This document shows positions 53,210-64,000 of a stretch of 64,000 nucleotides of DNA, piece by piece. The position numbers and the translations under genes are program-made. Origin of the DNA: Psychromonas algicola (GTDB lineage Bacteria > Pseudomonadota > Gammaproteobacteria > Enterobacterales > Psychromonadaceae); contig NZ_SNUB01000004.1 in assembly GCF_004378355.1 (NCBI RefSeq), forward strand, positions 103,156 through 167,155, read 5' to 3'. The notes under the pieces were generated by a model. That model saw only the letters and a program-made list of their open reading frames with translations. It ran no database searches and was not told the DNA's origin. Position 1 is the stretch's first letter, and the number at the start of each line of letters is the position of its first letter.

Positions 53210-54724
53210 ATGGAATTTTTAGTTAAGAGCGGTAGCCCAGAAAAGCAACGCAGCGCATGTATTGTTGTCGGTGTATTTGAACCTAGACGCTTGTCTCACG
53301 CAGCTGAAGTATTAGATGAAATTAGTGAGGGCTACTTAAGCGCATTATTACGCCGAGGCGATATTGAAGGTAAAGTTGGCCAAGTTTTATTTTTGCATAA
53401 TGTACCAAATGTGGTCAGTGAAAGAGTATTATTAGTTGGTTGCGGTAAAGAGCGTGAATTAACTGAAACACAATATAAACAAATCATTGAAAAAACAATT
53501 ACAACGTTAAACGATACAGGGGCACTTGAAGCAGTTTGCTGTTTAACAGAATTACATATTAAAGGGCGTGATAGTTATTGGGCTGTGCGTCAAGCGATTG
53601 AAGCCACGCAAGATAGCTTATATAGCTTTGACCAATTCAAGACTAATAAAGACAATACGCGTCGACCATTACGTAAATTAACTTTTAACATTTCAAGCCG
53701 TAAAGAATTAGCTCGTGCTGAATTAGCACTACAACATGGTTCTGCTATCGCTTCGGGTATGAAGTTTTGTAAAGACTTAGCAAATATGCCACCGAACATT
53801 TGCACACCATACTATTTAAGCCAGCAAGCACAAGAGCTTGATCAACGCTTCGATAAAATTACCACAGAAGTACTGGATACTGCACAAATGCAAGCATTAG
53901 AGATGAACAGCTATTTAGCGGTTGCTCAAGGCTCTGCGAATCCAGCTTATATGTCGATTATTAATTATCAAGGCGGCCCTTCAGATCAAAAACCGATTGT
54001 ATTAGTTGGTAAAGGACTTACTTTTGACTCAGGCGGTATTTCATTAAAACCAGGCGCAGGCATGGATGAAATGAAATATGATATGGGTGGCGCAGCCTCT
54101 GTATTCGGTGCAATGAAAGCCATTGCTAAACTAGATTTACCTATTAACGTGATTGGTGTTATTGCTGGCGCTGAAAATATGCCATCAAGCAAAGCTTATC
54201 GTCCAGGCGATATTTTAACCACTATGTCAGGCCAAACCGTTGAAGTATTAAATACTGATGCAGAAGGCCGTTTGGTATTGTGTGATGCATTAACCTACGT
54301 TGAACGTTTTGAACCTGAATGCGTGGTTGATATCGCGACGTTAACTGGCGCGTGTATTATGGCACTAGGTCATAATATCAGTGCATTAATGAGCCCACAT
54401 AAAGGGTTAACGCATGAAATTTTAAGTGCTTCAACACAATCAGGTGATAAAGCTTGGCAGTTACCAATGGACGAAGATTACCAAAAACAATTAGATAGCC
54501 CATTTGCTGATATGGCAAACATTGGTGGTCGTCCGGCCGGCTCAATTACTGCCGCTTGTTTTTTATCTCGTTTCACTAAAGCTTACACTTGGGCACACTT
54601 GGATATCGCAGGTACTGCTTGGCGTTCAGGTCCGACCAAAGGAGCAACTGGCCGCCCTGTTTCACTACTAACACAATTTGTGATCAACCGTAGTGGACAA
54701 GAATTAGCGGATGTAGATGCTTAA
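53210..54724 (+). CDS. pepA: Leucyl aminopeptidase PepA
   Basis: A 504-aa M17 aminopeptidase with two metal ions. The catalytic C-terminal half has [20 protein letters not shown] (~264-283), the [14 protein letters not shown] motif (~347-360) and [15 protein letters not shown]. PepA also binds DNA in enterics. ATG after AGGA. It heads the pepA-holC-valS run. Confidence 0.97.
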   Translation: MEFLVKSGSPEKQRSACIVVGVFEPRRLSHAAEVLDEISEGYLSALLRRGDIEGKVGQVLFLHNVPNVVSERVLLVGCGKERELTETQYKQIIEKTITTLNDTGALEAVCCLTELHIKGRDSYWAVRQAIEATQDSLYSFDQFKTNKDNTRRPLRKLTFNISSRKELARAELALQHGSAIASGMKFCKDLANMPPNICTPYYLSQQAQELDQRFDKITTEVLDTAQMQALEMNSYLAVAQGSANPAYMSIINYQGGPSDQKPIVLVGKGLTFDSGGISLKPGAGMDEMKYDMGGAASVFGAMKAIAKLDLPINVIGVIAGAENMPSSKAYRPGDILTTMSGQTVEVLNTDAEGRLVLCDALTYVERFEPECVVDIATLTGACIMALGHNISALMSPHKGLTHEILSASTQSGDKAWQLPMDEDYQKQLDSPFADMANIGGRPAGSITAACFLSRFTKAYTWAHLDIAGTAWRSGPTKGATGRPVSLLTQFVINRSGQELADVDA

Positions 54725-54767
54725 TGGATTTAATCATTCTCAGAATAAACATAAACAGTAGTAAGCA

Positions 54768-55256
54768 ATGAGCGACGTCCTCTTTTATGTTTATTCAGAA
54801 GCTGGGCATGATGAAAAAAGCTCGACAGGCTTGCCTGCCTATTTTGTGCAAGCTTGTCAGCTAGCGGCTTATTACTACAAGCAAAATAAAAAAGTATTCA
54901 TATATACTGAAAATCAACAAGACGCTTTTACTGTTGATGAATACTTATGGCAATTTGATGGTGATAGTTTTGTACCTCATAATTTAATAGGTGAAGGCCC
55001 TCGTTATGGCTCACCAGTTGAGATTAGTTGGCTTGCACCGCAACATCCACGTGCAATCTTAATTAATCTAAGCCAAAACATTCCGGAGTTTAATTTAAAC
55101 TTCCAACAAATTATTGATTTTGTGCCTGCACAAGAACAACTAAAAATTAATGCGCGTATGCGTTATAGTGCCTATAAGAAATTAGGCCACACCCTATCTA
55201 CTCAAGATGTTGCAACAACATCGCAAGAGTCAACTAACCAGACAGAAGATAAATGA
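54768..55256 (+). CDS. holC: DNA polymerase III chi subunit HolC
   Basis: A 162-aa clamp-loader accessory protein that links the polymerase to [19 protein letters not shown] is a variant start; the conserved core is [19 protein letters not shown] (~34-52), [17 protein letters not shown] (~54-70), and [20 protein letters not shown]. The C-terminal ~25 residues are Ser/Thr-rich. Its stop overlaps the valS start (ATGATG). Confidence 0.93.
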   Translation: MSDVLFYVYSEAGHDEKSSTGLPAYFVQACQLAAYYYKQNKKVFIYTENQQDAFTVDEYLWQFDGDSFVPHNLIGEGPRYGSPVEISWLAPQHPRAILINLSQNIPEFNLNFQQIIDFVPAQEQLKINARMRYSAYKKLGHTLSTQDVATTSQESTNQTEDK

Positions 55257-58114
55257 TGGAAAAGACATACAACCCTAGTGCAATTGAGCAAAAAAATTAC
55301 CAAACTTGGGAAGAAAAAGGTTACTTCAAACCGCACGGCGATACTGATAAAGAAAGTTACTGCATCATGATCCCACCACCAAATGTTACGGGTAGTTTGC
55401 ACATGGGACATGCTTTCCAAGATACCATCATGGATACGTTAATTCGTTACCAACGTATGCAAGGTAAAAACACATTATGGCAAATGGGTACAGACCATGC
55501 TGGTATCGCGACACAAATGGTTGTTGAACGTAAATTAGCCGCTGAAACAGGTGAAACTCGTCAACAATTAGGCCGTGAAAAATTTATCGAAAAAATCTGG
55601 GATTGGAAAGCGGAATCTGGCGGTAATATTTCTCGTCAAATGCGCCGTTTAGGAACTTCAGTAGACTGGGATCGTGAACGTTTTACTATGGATGATGGCC
55701 TTTCTGAAGCGGTTAAAAAAACCTTTGTTGATTTATACAACGACGACTTAATTTACCGTGGCAAACGATTAGTTAACTGGGATCCTAAATTACATACCGC
55801 AATTTCTGATCTAGAAGTAGAAAACAAAGACGTTAAAGGATTTATGTGGCACTTCCGTTACCCGCTGGCTAACGGTGCAACAACAGCTGATGGCAAAAAC
55901 TATATTGTGATTGCGACTACGCGTCCAGAAACATTATTAGGCGATACAGGTGTTGCAGTAAACCCAGAAGATCCTCGTTACAAAGACTTAATTGGCCAAA
56001 GCATTGTGCTACCTTTCACCAACCGTGAAATCCCAATTATTGGCGATGAACATGCTGATATGGAAAAAGGCACAGGTTGTGTAAAAATTACACCCGCTCA
56101 TGACTTTAATGACTACGAAGTAGGTAAACGCAATAATTTACCTATGATCAACATCTTAACTTTTGATGCTTGTATTCGTGAGAGCGCAGAAGTGTTTAAC
56201 ACTAACGGTGAAAAAAGCGAAGATTACCCAACAGGTTTACCCGTTCAATTCCAAGGGCTAACACGTGAAGATGCGCGTAAATTAGTCGTCAGTGAATTAG
56301 AAACATTAGGTTTATTAGAAGAAGTTAAAGATCACGACTTAACCGTACCTTATGGTGATCGTGGTGGTGTTGTGATTGAACCAATGCTAACAGACCAATG
56401 GTATGTACGTGTTGCACCTTTAGCTAAAACAGCAACAGAAGCGGTTGCTAATGGCGATATCAAATTTGTACCGCAACAATATGAAAACATGTACAACTCA
56501 TGGATGAATGACTTAAATGATTGGTGTGTTTCTCGTCAATTATGGTGGGGACATCGCATTCCAGCTTGGTATGACGAAGCGGGTAAAGTGTATGTTGGAC
56601 ATGATGAAGCAGAAGTACGTGCTAAACATAATTTAGATGATAGCGTGGTATTACGCCAAGATGACGATGTACTGGATACATGGTTCTCATCTGGTCTATG
56701 GACATTCTCTACATTAGGTTGGCCAAACAAAACTATGGATCTTAAAACCTTCCATTCTACAGATGTATTGGTAACCGGTTTTGACATCATTTTCTTCTGG
56801 GTTGCTCGTATGATCATGATGACCATGCACTTTATGAAGAATGAAGATGGCACACCACAAGTACCGTTTAAAACCGTTTATGTAACCGGCCTGATTCGTG
56901 ATGAAAATGGCGATAAAATGTCTAAATCTAAAGGTAACGTATTAGATCCTTTAGATATGATCGATGGCTTAGATCTTGAAAGCTTAGTAACCAAACGTAC
57001 TGGCAACATGATGCAGCCACAACTTGCTAAGAAAATTGAAAAAGACACCCGTAAAACATTCGCCGATGGTATCGAAGCACATGGTACGGATGCATTACGC
57101 TTTACCTTAGCCGCGATGGCTTCAACAGGTCGCGATATCAACTGGGATATGAATCGTCTTGAAGGTTACCGTAATTTCTGTAACAAATTATGGAATGCAA
57201 GTCGTTATGTATTAATGGACGCGGAAGAACAAGATTTTGGTTTTGGTGATAATAAAGCCATGCAATTTAGCCTTGCAGACCGTTGGATTCAAGGTCAATT
57301 GCAAAATATGATCAAAGAGTTCCGCCAAGCATTAGATACTTATCGTTTTGATATTGCAGCAAACATTCTTTACGATTTTATCTGGAATGAATTCTGTGGA
57401 TGGTACTTAGAATTAACTAAACCAGTATTATTCAAAGGTAGCGAAGAGGAGCAGCGCGGTACTCGACATACATTAATCAGCGTATTAGAAACCTTGCTAC
57501 GTGTTGCGCACCCAATGCTTCCGTTTATGACCGAAGAAATCTGGCAACGTGTTAAAAGTATCACTGGTCAAGGTGGCGAGACGATCATGCTTGAAGCTTA
57601 CCCTGAATATGATGCTGCACAAGTTGATGAAAAAGCCGTTGCTGACCTTGAATGGGTTAAGCAAGTGATTGATGCAGTGCGTAACATTCGTGGTGAAATG
57701 GATATCAGTCCGAAAGTGCCATTGAATGTATTAGTTAAAAATGCAAGTACTGAAGACACGCGCCGTTTCGCTGAAAATGAAGCTTTCCTAGCTGCATTAG
57801 CAAAATTAGAAACCGTTACCTTTGTTGCTGAAGGCTCAGAAACACCCGCTTCTGTTACCGCGCTAATTGGTGAATTAGAGTTATTAATTCCAATGGCAGG
57901 TTTGATTGATGCTGAAGCTGAATTAGCACGTTTAGCAAAACAGCTTGAAAAAGCTAAGAAAGAGCTAGATAAAGTATCAGGTAAACTAAGTAATGAGCGT
58001 TTTGTTAGTAATGCACCAGAAGCTGTTATTACTAAAGAAAAAGCAAAACAAGCTGAATACCAAACGACTTGTGACAAGTTAAACGAACAAATTGAAACAA
58101 TTAAAGCACTATAA
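55253..58114 (+). CDS. valS: Valyl-tRNA synthetase ValS
   Basis: A 953-aa class I aminoacyl-tRNA synthetase. The HIGH motif appears as [13 protein letters not shown] (~43-55), the editing domain includes [15 protein letters not shown], and the KMSKS motif is [14 protein letters not shown] (~551-564). A C-terminal coiled coil (~885-953) binds tRNA. It overlaps holC by 4 bp; ATG at 55256 is an equal alternative. Confidence 0.98.
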   Translation: MMEKTYNPSAIEQKNYQTWEEKGYFKPHGDTDKESYCIMIPPPNVTGSLHMGHAFQDTIMDTLIRYQRMQGKNTLWQMGTDHAGIATQMVVERKLAAETGETRQQLGREKFIEKIWDWKAESGGNISRQMRRLGTSVDWDRERFTMDDGLSEAVKKTFVDLYNDDLIYRGKRLVNWDPKLHTAISDLEVENKDVKGFMWHFRYPLANGATTADGKNYIVIATTRPETLLGDTGVAVNPEDPRYKDLIGQSIVLPFTNREIPIIGDEHADMEKGTGCVKITPAHDFNDYEVGKRNNLPMINILTFDACIRESAEVFNTNGEKSEDYPTGLPVQFQGLTREDARKLVVSELETLGLLEEVKDHDLTVPYGDRGGVVIEPMLTDQWYVRVAPLAKTATEAVANGDIKFVPQQYENMYNSWMNDLNDWCVSRQLWWGHRIPAWYDEAGKVYVGHDEAEVRAKHNLDDSVVLRQDDDVLDTWFSSGLWTFSTLGWPNKTMDLKTFHSTDVLVTGFDIIFFWVARMIMMTMHFMKNEDGTPQVPFKTVYVTGLIRDENGDKMSKSKGNVLDPLDMIDGLDLESLVTKRTGNMMQPQLAKKIEKDTRKTFADGIEAHGTDALRFTLAAMASTGRDINWDMNRLEGYRNFCNKLWNASRYVLMDAEEQDFGFGDNKAMQFSLADRWIQGQLQNMIKEFRQALDTYRFDIAANILYDFIWNEFCGWYLELTKPVLFKGSEEEQRGTRHTLISVLETLLRVAHPMLPFMTEEIWQRVKSITGQGGETIMLEAYPEYDAAQVDEKAVADLEWVKQVIDAVRNIRGEMDISPKVPLNVLVKNASTEDTRRFAENEAFLAALAKLETVTFVAEGSETPASVTALIGELELLIPMAGLIDAEAELARLAKQLEKAKKELDKVSGKLSNERFVSNAPEAVITKEKAKQAEYQTTCDKLNEQIETIKAL

Positions 58115-58166
58115 TCTTATATAAGGTTTTATAGCATTTTAACTTTTCAATATTGATTTAACATTC

Positions 58167-58197
58167 AAAAAAGAGGCTTATTTAAGCCTCTTTTTTT
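58167..58197. terminator. Terminator between valS and comM
   Basis: AAAAAAGAGGCTTA / TAAGCCTCTTTTTT, a 14-bp perfect stem with a 2-nt apparent loop, followed by Ts on the plus strand and symmetric on the minus strand. It serves both convergent genes. Confidence 0.9.
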
Positions 58198-58220
58198 ATG
58201 TGAAAAATTAAAAATCGGCA

Positions 58221-59759
58221 TTAATAAGCTTCCTGAAAACTAGTTAATAAACGATCCATTGCTCGATAACTTAATGCTTCAGATAGGTGTGCTTTCAAAA
58301 TCCTTGGTTGATCATCCAGATCCGCAATACTTCTCGCCACTTTGAGTAAGCTATGCCAAGCTCGAATAGAAAGCCCCATTTTTTCAATCGCTTGCTCTAA
58401 AAAAAGCGCATCCTCTTCAGTTAAAATACAATATTCATTAATTTCTTGGCTAGATAAATAATGATTCAGTTTACCTTGTCGTTGAAATTGAAGCTGCCTT
58501 GCTTTTAAAACTCGGGCTTTAATATCAACACTTTTTTCTGCTACATTTTGTCTCCCCTGTTGCGATATAGCGAGCATCCCCTTAGGCAATAACGGCACCA
58601 TAATAGACAACGCAAAACGATCTAAAAAAGGTCCCGATAATCGATTTAAATAGCGCAAAATTTGATCTGGCGTACTACGTCTTAAGTTTCCAGAAATATG
58701 TCCACAAGGGCTGGGATTCATCGCTGCAATTAATTGAAAATGAGCTGGAAAAGTAACTTGGTTTGCAGCCCGTGAAATTGTCACGTTATGGGTTTCCATT
58801 GGTTGACGTAAGCTATCTAACACTGAACGAGGAAACTCTGGTAACTCATCCAAAAATAAAACACCATGATGAGATAAAGAAATCTCACCCGGTTTCGGCT
58901 TCCCACCGCCCCCCACTAATGCAACAGCCGAAGCACTATGATGTGGAGCCCGATAAGGTGGTGCAAACCAGTTTTTTCGCTGTTTTCCACACACTGAATA
59001 AACCGCAGCAGTTTGTAACGCTTGCTGTTCTTCTAAATTGGGTAATAAGGTCATAAAGCGCTCCGCTAACATACTCTTACCTGTACCGGGTGGACCAATA
59101 AGTAATAAATTATGCGAACCCGCAGCGGCGACTTCCAATACCCTTTTCGCTTGCTCTTGCCCTAATACATCGGAAAAATCGAGCTGATGCGTATCTTGAT
59201 CTTGTATTTCCTTTTGAACAGCAGCTTGTAACTCTAACTGTTGCTGTAAAAAAGCACACACATCGAGTAAATGTCGCGCGACAAATCCTTGCGCACCAGT
59301 TAAAGCACACTCATGTTGATTATCGGGACAAACAATAATTTTTCTCTGCTGTGTTTTTGCAGCTAACGCACAAGGGATAATGCCATCGACACTGCGCAAT
59401 TCTCCAGATAAAGAAAGCTCACCATAACACTCGTAATTTAATATCTCTGCGCACTGAATTTGCTCAGAAGCAATTAAGATCCCTAAGGCGATTGCGAGAT
59501 CAAACCGCCCTCCTTCTTTTGGCAAATTTGCTGGGCCTAAATTAACGGTTATTTTTTTACTAGGAAACTTAAAATTGCTATTTAAAATAGCACTACGAAC
59601 GCGATCTTTAGCTTCTTTCACTGAGGTTTCAGGTAATCCAACTAAAGAAAAGCCCGGTAATCCAGTACCAAGATGAACTTCGACTTCAACCTCCGGCGCA
59701 TCAACGCCCGAGATTGCCCTACAAACTAATCTCGACAGTGCCATATCAACTCCCAACAT
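58221..59759 (-). CDS. comM: ComM/YifB AAA+ Mg-chelatase-like protein
   Basis: A 512-aa protein with a Lon-protease-like N-terminal fold (~1-165: HLGTGLPGFSLVGLPETSVK), an AAA+ Mg-chelatase domain (Walker A LIGPPGTGKSML ~219-230; VLFLDELPEF; AMNPSPCGHISG) and a C-terminal helical domain (LSIRAWHSLLKVARSIADL). In Haemophilus and Vibrio ComM is a branch-migration helicase for natural transformation. The start could be the ATG at 59744. Convergent with valS. Confidence 0.94.
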   Translation of the reverse strand: MLGVDMALSRLVCRAISGVDAPEVEVEVHLGTGLPGFSLVGLPETSVKEAKDRVRSAILNSNFKFPSKKITVNLGPANLPKEGGRFDLAIALGILIASEQIQCAEILNYECYGELSLSGELRSVDGIIPCALAAKTQQRKIIVCPDNQHECALTGAQGFVARHLLDVCAFLQQQLELQAAVQKEIQDQDTHQLDFSDVLGQEQAKRVLEVAAAGSHNLLLIGPPGTGKSMLAERFMTLLPNLEEQQALQTAAVYSVCGKQRKNWFAPPYRAPHHSASAVALVGGGGKPKPGEISLSHHGVLFLDELPEFPRSVLDSLRQPMETHNVTISRAANQVTFPAHFQLIAAMNPSPCGHISGNLRRSTPDQILRYLNRLSGPFLDRFALSIMVPLLPKGMLAISQQGRQNVAEKSVDIKARVLKARQLQFQRQGKLNHYLSSQEINEYCILTEEDALFLEQAIEKMGLSIRAWHSLLKVARSIADLDDQPRILKAHLSEALSYRAMDRLLTSFQEAY

Positions 59760-60002
59760 ATTGATAATAATTGGACATTAACAAAGTATAGTGGTCAAAA
59801 AACAATCAGCAAAAAACAAACAAGTTAAAGTTCACATAGCGGATAAATATAAACGAATAATAAAAGCGTTGAAAAGTTGCTTAAAAATGTGACAAAAGTT
59901 GTTTGATAAGCCGTTTTTTGCTATAAAGAGCACCCATTTTCTAAATCGTTCAGTGCTTTTAAAAAGAGTACGATTAACCATCATGAACTTCAGGAAGAAT
60001 CT

Positions 60003-61649
60003 ATGAATGGTGCACACTTTGTTGTACAAGCTTTAAAAGAACAGAACATCACACAGGTATTTGGATATCCTGGTGGTGCCATCATGCCTCTTTACGATGC
60101 TTTATTTGATGGCGGTGTTGAACATTTATTATGTCGCCACGAACAAGGTGCGGCAATGGCTGCCATTGGTTATGCGCGCGCAACAGGAAAAGTGGGTGTG
60201 TGTATTGCAACATCAGGACCAGGTGCAACAAACCTGATCACAGGGTTAGCGGATGCATTACTTGATTCTATTCCAATCATAGCCATTACAGGACAAGTAC
60301 CAACGCATTTAATCGGTACCGATGCGTTTCAAGAAGTTGATGTATTAGGTTTATCCCTAGCCTGCACTAAACATAGTTTCATGGTTCAAAGCGCCGAAGA
60401 ATTAGGTCCGATTATTGAGCAAGCTTTTGAAATTGCAACTACTGGGCGCCCCGGACCCGTATTAATTGATATTCCTAAAGACATTCAGGTTGGTCCAAGC
60501 GTCGCGCATGCATTAGCTAAATTAGTTAACAGCGACAAACAACTCAATAGCAAACGTATTGAGCAAGCCAAATCAATGATTGAGTCAGCAAAACAACCAC
60601 TACTTTATATTGGTGGCGGAGTAGGAATGGCAAATGCCGTTGAAGAGTTACGTGACTTTATTCAAGAAACTAAAATTCCAAGTGTTTGTACGTTAAAAGC
60701 GATTGGCTGTGTTCCTCATCATTCACCTTATTTTATGGGAATGGTCGGTATGCACGGCAGCAAAGCGTCTAATTTAGCGATTCAAGAATGTGATTTATTA
60801 ATCGCTGTAGGCGCTCGATTTGATGATCGTGTGACTGGCAAATTAGATGAGTTTGCACCTAATGCTAAAGTGATCCATTTAGATATCGATGCCGCTGAAA
60901 TTGATAAATTACGTCAGGTGACGTTATCTATGACAGATAACTTAAAACAAGTGTTACCGGCAATAAAAGCTAAAACAAATATTGCGCCATGGCAAAAGCA
61001 AGTTGCCAAAATGAAAATAGATTATGCAAATCGTTATGATCACCCCGGCGAGCCTATCTTCGCTCCAGCTTTATTAAGAAAGCTAGCTGAGATTATGCCA
61101 ACAGATACTGTCATTTGTAGTGATGTAGGCCAGCATCAAATGTGGGTGGCACAGCATATGTTTGTGGATCGACCTGAAAACCATATTTCAAGCTCAGGCT
61201 TAGGGACCATGGGGTTTGGTGTTCCTGCGGCCGTTGGCGCACAAGTTGCTCGCCCTAACGATACCGTGATTGCAGTTTCTGGTGATGGCTCTTTTATGAT
61301 GAATGTACAAGAGTTAGGCACGATTAAACGTAAGCAACTGCCAGTTAAAATATTACTGATTGATAACCAACGTTTGGGAATGGTACGTCAATGGCAAGAG
61401 CTATTCTTTAATGGCCGTTATAGCGAAACCATTTTAACTGATAACCCAGACTTTGTAACACTAGCCAGCGCCTTTGATATTCCTGGTGAAACGATTGTCA
61501 CTAAATCGCAAATAGACCAAGCCTTACAACGCTTGTTAAAAAGTGAAGGCCCTTATTTATTACATGTTTCAATTTCTGAAGAAGAAAATGTATGGCCGTT
61601 AGTGCCACCAGGTGCCGCTAATGACCAAATGATGGAGAGTGTAGGGTGA
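60003..61649 (+). CDS. ilvG: Acetolactate synthase II large subunit IlvG
   Basis: A 548-aa ThDP enzyme that makes acetolactate or acetohydroxybutyrate for valine, leucine and isoleucine. The catalytic Glu47 is in [17 protein letters not shown], the FAD-type region includes [15 protein letters not shown], and the ThDP-Mg motif is [16 protein letters not shown] (~426-441). The ORF is intact. AGGAAG precedes the ATG. No ilvL-like leader peptide is visible in the 240 bp upstream. Its last bases overlap ilvM. Confidence 0.96.
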   Translation: MNGAHFVVQALKEQNITQVFGYPGGAIMPLYDALFDGGVEHLLCRHEQGAAMAAIGYARATGKVGVCIATSGPGATNLITGLADALLDSIPIIAITGQVPTHLIGTDAFQEVDVLGLSLACTKHSFMVQSAEELGPIIEQAFEIATTGRPGPVLIDIPKDIQVGPSVAHALAKLVNSDKQLNSKRIEQAKSMIESAKQPLLYIGGGVGMANAVEELRDFIQETKIPSVCTLKAIGCVPHHSPYFMGMVGMHGSKASNLAIQECDLLIAVGARFDDRVTGKLDEFAPNAKVIHLDIDAAEIDKLRQVTLSMTDNLKQVLPAIKAKTNIAPWQKQVAKMKIDYANRYDHPGEPIFAPALLRKLAEIMPTDTVICSDVGQHQMWVAQHMFVDRPENHISSSGLGTMGFGVPAAVGAQVARPNDTVIAVSGDGSFMMNVQELGTIKRKQLPVKILLIDNQRLGMVRQWQELFFNGRYSETILTDNPDFVTLASAFDIPGETIVTKSQIDQALQRLLKSEGPYLLHVSISEEENVWPLVPPGAANDQMMESVG

Positions 61650-61903
61650 AATCATTATTAATTATTGAGGCGAAAAAAAGCCCTGAATTTTTAGAACGTT
61701 TATTACGTGTTTGCCGTCACCGAGGTTTTACTGTTGATAGCATAAACGCAGAAACAGGCAGTGTAAAACAAGTTTCGCATATTACATTAACCGTATGTAG
61801 TGAACGTGATATTAGTTTATTGACCAAACAAATTGAAAAAATTGTCGGCGTGTTACAAGTCGCCACCTTACAACAAGAACAAAATATTAAAGCAACAGCG
61901 TAA
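61646..61903 (+). CDS. ilvM: Acetolactate synthase II small subunit IlvM
   Basis: An 85-aa ACT-domain regulatory subunit: [20 protein letters not shown] (~10-29) then the strand [20 protein letters not shown] start overlapping the ilvG stop by 4 bp. IlvM-type subunits go with IlvG (isozyme II), usually valine-resistant. Confidence 0.92.
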   Translation: MKSLLIIEAKKSPEFLERLLRVCRHRGFTVDSINAETGSVKQVSHITLTVCSERDISLLTKQIEKIVGVLQVATLQQEQNIKATA

Positions 61904-62001
61904 ATCGAGATTGCCCAATAAAGGCAACTCTGTTTTACTGTTATTAACCATTATTTATATCAAGCCAGTGATTTGGCTAGCAGCAATTTAAGGAAATTAA
62001 A

Positions 62002-63840
62002 ATGCCAGTTTATCGTTCAAAAACATCAACACATGGTCGTAACATGGCAGGTGCTCGTGCATTATGGCGCGCAACTGGTGTAAAAGATGATGATTTCGGA
62101 AAACCAATCATTGCCATTGCAAACTCATTTACTCAATTTGTTCCGGGTCATGTTCATTTAAAAGATATGGGCCAATTAGTTGCCCGTGAAGTTGAAAAAG
62201 CCGGCGGTATTGCTAAAGAGTTTAATACTATCGCTATTGATGATGGTATCGCAATGGGACACTCAGGCATGTTATACAGTCTGCCTTCTCGTGACTTAAT
62301 TGCTGATTCAATTGAATACATGGTCAACGCTCACTGTGCAGATGCACTGGTTTGTATTTCTAACTGTGACAAAATCACACCGGGAATGTTGATGGCAGCA
62401 CTTCGTCTAAACATCCCAGTTATTTTTGTGTCAGGTGGCCCGATGGAAGCCGGTAAAACTAAGCTTTCAGATCAACTCATCAAACTAGACTTAGTCGATG
62501 CCATGGTAATGGGTCCAGATAAAGATGTGTCTGATGAAGATCTTGAAAAAGTAGAGCGTAGTGCTTGTCCAACTTGTGGCTCTTGTTCTGGTATGTTTAC
62601 AGCTAACTCAATGAACTGTTTAACAGAAGCATTAGGTTTATCATTACCAGGTAATGGTTCAATGCTTGCAACACATTCAGACCGTGAAAACCTATTCCTA
62701 GAAGCAGGTCGTCGTATTGTTGAAATCACAAAACGTCATTATCAAGAAGACGATTATTCAGTATTACCTCGTTCAATTGCGAACCGTGGCGCCTTTGAAA
62801 ATGCAATGGCGTTAGATATTGCAATGGGTGGTTCAACCAATACTATTCTTCACTTATTAGCTTGTGCACAAGAAGCGGAATTAGACTTTACAGTTGCCGA
62901 TATGGATGAGATGTCTCGCCGTATTCCACAACTTTGTAAAGTAGCACCATCGACACCTGAATATCATATGGAAGACGTACATCGCGCTGGTGGTGTAATG
63001 GCTATCTTAGGTGAGCTAGATAGAGCGGGTTTATTAAATAGCGATATCCCAACCATTCTAAGCCCAACAATGAAAGAGCAGCTTGCTAAATACGATATTA
63101 TGCAAACGGAAGACCCAGCTATTATCGACTTCTACCGCGCAGGTCCTGCAGGGATCCGTACTGTAAAAGCATTTAGTCAATCTTGTCGTTGGGATACTGT
63201 CGATAATGACCGTAAGAATGGTTGTGTACGTTCAATAGATAACGCTTTCAGTACTGAAGGTGGTTTAGCGGTATTATTTGGTAACATGGCCGTAGATGGC
63301 GCTGTTGTTAAAACTGCCGGTGTTGATGACAGTAACTTAACCTTCACCGGTCCAGCTAAAATCTATGAAAGCCAAGATGATGCTGTTGAAGCTATCTTAG
63401 GCGGAAAAGTAGTAGAAGGTGATGTGGTTGTTATCCGCTATGAAGGCCCACAAGGTGGCCCAGGTATGCAGGAAATGCTTTACCCAACTTCATACCTTAA
63501 ATCAATGGGGCTAGGTAAGAAATGTGCATTAATTACTGATGGTCGTTTCTCTGGTGGTACATCAGGTCTTTCAATCGGTCACGTTTCACCAGAAGCAGCA
63601 GCTGGCGGTGTGATTGGCTTAATTGAAAATGGCGATATTATCGACATTAACATTCCAACACGTGAAATGAACTTAAAAGTATCTGATGATGTACTAGCAG
63701 CACGTCGCATCAAACAAGATGTATTTGGATGGAAGCCAGTTTCTCGTGACCGCCCTATTTCAGCTGCATTAAAAGTATATGCAATGATGGCAACATCAGC
63801 TGACAAAGGCGCAGTACGTGATTTAAGTAAACTTAAATAA
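62002..63840 (+). CDS. ilvD: Dihydroxy-acid dehydratase IlvD
   Basis: A 612-aa Fe-S dehydratase of the valine/isoleucine pathway. Cluster cysteines are in [14 protein letters not shown] (~119-132) and [19 protein letters not shown] (~188-206); [20 protein letters not shown] (~510-529) is a further hallmark. ATG after AAGGA. It follows ilvM by 98 bp with no ilvE between them, unlike E. coli ilvGMEDA. Confidence 0.97.
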   Translation: MPVYRSKTSTHGRNMAGARALWRATGVKDDDFGKPIIAIANSFTQFVPGHVHLKDMGQLVAREVEKAGGIAKEFNTIAIDDGIAMGHSGMLYSLPSRDLIADSIEYMVNAHCADALVCISNCDKITPGMLMAALRLNIPVIFVSGGPMEAGKTKLSDQLIKLDLVDAMVMGPDKDVSDEDLEKVERSACPTCGSCSGMFTANSMNCLTEALGLSLPGNGSMLATHSDRENLFLEAGRRIVEITKRHYQEDDYSVLPRSIANRGAFENAMALDIAMGGSTNTILHLLACAQEAELDFTVADMDEMSRRIPQLCKVAPSTPEYHMEDVHRAGGVMAILGELDRAGLLNSDIPTILSPTMKEQLAKYDIMQTEDPAIIDFYRAGPAGIRTVKAFSQSCRWDTVDNDRKNGCVRSIDNAFSTEGGLAVLFGNMAVDGAVVKTAGVDDSNLTFTGPAKIYESQDDAVEAILGGKVVEGDVVVIRYEGPQGGPGMQEMLYPTSYLKSMGLGKKCALITDGRFSGGTSGLSIGHVSPEAAAGGVIGLIENGDIIDINIPTREMNLKVSDDVLAARRIKQDVFGWKPVSRDRPISAALKVYAMMATSADKGAVRDLSKLK

Positions 63841-63866
63841 ATACCGCTCAATACTGAATAAAAAAC

Positions 63867-63887
63867 CGGCATTGATAGCTAATGCCG
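63867..63887. terminator. Hairpin after ilvD
   Basis: CGGCATT / AATGCCG, a 7-bp stem with a 7-nt loop, 26 bp beyond the ilvD stop. No U-tract follows, so it may protect mRNA or precede the stronger terminator downstream. Confidence 0.4.
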
Positions 63888-63929
63888 ATCAGTTAAGAAA
63901 AATTAGTTGATTTTTAACGTAAGAAGATC

Positions 63930-63965
63930 AAAATCCTATGACTCAAAAGGTCATGGGATTTTTTT
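63930..63965 (+). terminator. Rho-independent terminator downstream of ilvD
   Basis: AAAATCCTATGAC pairs with GTCATGGGATTTT (one G-U pair) across a 7-nt loop and is followed by TTT. It marks the end of the ilvGMD transcript. Only 35 bases follow before the window ends. Confidence 0.8.
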
Positions 63966-64000
63966 ATGGAACTTTCAGAAGCACTCGCTCGCACATCAAT

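Noticed and set aside
59760..60002. ilvL-type leader peptide and attenuator before ilvG
   Set aside because: No frame rich in Ile, Val or Leu codons and no clear attenuator hairpin was found.
63966..64000. ATG followed by MELSEALARTS at the window end
   Set aside because: It begins directly after a terminator with no Shine-Dalgarno and only 11 codons are visible; it does not match the usual IlvA start. Possible gene, but not supportable.

Overview
The window is one contiguous stretch of a low-GC (roughly 37-40% by eye) gammaproteobacterial chromosome. The block lptG-lptF divergent from pepA-holC-valS, the ilvG-ilvM-ilvD run, comM/yifB, a MetJ-type operator before metNIQ, and gammaproteobacterial-style FMN and AdoCbl riboswitches all fit a marine Alteromonadales/Vibrionales-like organism (Psychromonas/Moritella-type). 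The genus is inference only. No insertion sequence, prophage, CRISPR array or rRNA is visible; there is one tRNA-Leu(CAA).

Region 1 (1-12.3 kb) is accessory. It holds a 5'-truncated D-amino-acid aminotransferase-like gene, an ABC exporter, a GNAT acetyltransferase, an AzlC/AzlD branched-chain amino acid exporter with an AraC-type regulator, and a tandemly duplicated family of DUF4303-like proteins (253 aa, then 819 aa with A-B-A-B architecture). These are followed by a VOC protein, a PhzF-family isomerase, an EamA transporter behind a clear FMN riboswitch (hence a probable riboflavin importer of the RibN type), and a secreted DUF302 protein.

Region 2 (12.4-36.0 kb) is a 22-gene minus-strand cobalamin supercluster read from one AdoCbl riboswitch at about 35.88-36.04 kb. 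In transcription order it encodes cobalt uptake (DUF4198/NikK-like protein, CbiM, CbiL, CbiQ, CbiO), a fused ChlI-ChlD-type chelatase motor, the corrin ring enzymes (CobB, CbiD, CobK, CobH, CobL, CobI, CbiG, CobJ, CobM), CobW, CobN, BluB, a long His-rich CbiX, and CobC, CbiB and CobD for nucleotide-loop assembly. It mixes early-cobalt markers (CbiX, CbiG, CbiD) with late-cobalt and O2-dependent ones (CobN+ChlID, CobW, BluB). CobA/CysG, CobO/BtuR, CobQ, CobU, CobS and CobT are not in the window.

Region 3 (36.2-50.1 kb) holds two orphan genes, a DUF1287/DUF2442 pair, the metNIQ methionine importer with a three-box MetJ operator, a WGR-domain protein, an orphan lipoprotein, and a 2OG-Fe dioxygenase-LysE exporter pair with a divergent LysR regulator (resembling isoleucine-hydroxylase loci). 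It ends with a TPR-diguanylate cyclase, a START-like lipoprotein and tRNA-Leu.

Region 4 (50.2-64 kb) is core housekeeping: an RDD protein, LptG/LptF (LPS export), PepA, HolC, ValS, ComM/YifB, and the branched-chain amino acid genes ilvG, ilvM and ilvD.

The most unusual signals are the tandem DUF4303 A|A-B-A-B locus, the riboswitch-driven EamA transporter with a tiny ORF between riboswitch and gene, the hybrid cobalamin chelatase set, a terminator-like hairpin swallowing the apparent ATG of cobC, and the orphan pair at 36.4-37.5 kb whose second protein looks internally duplicated.
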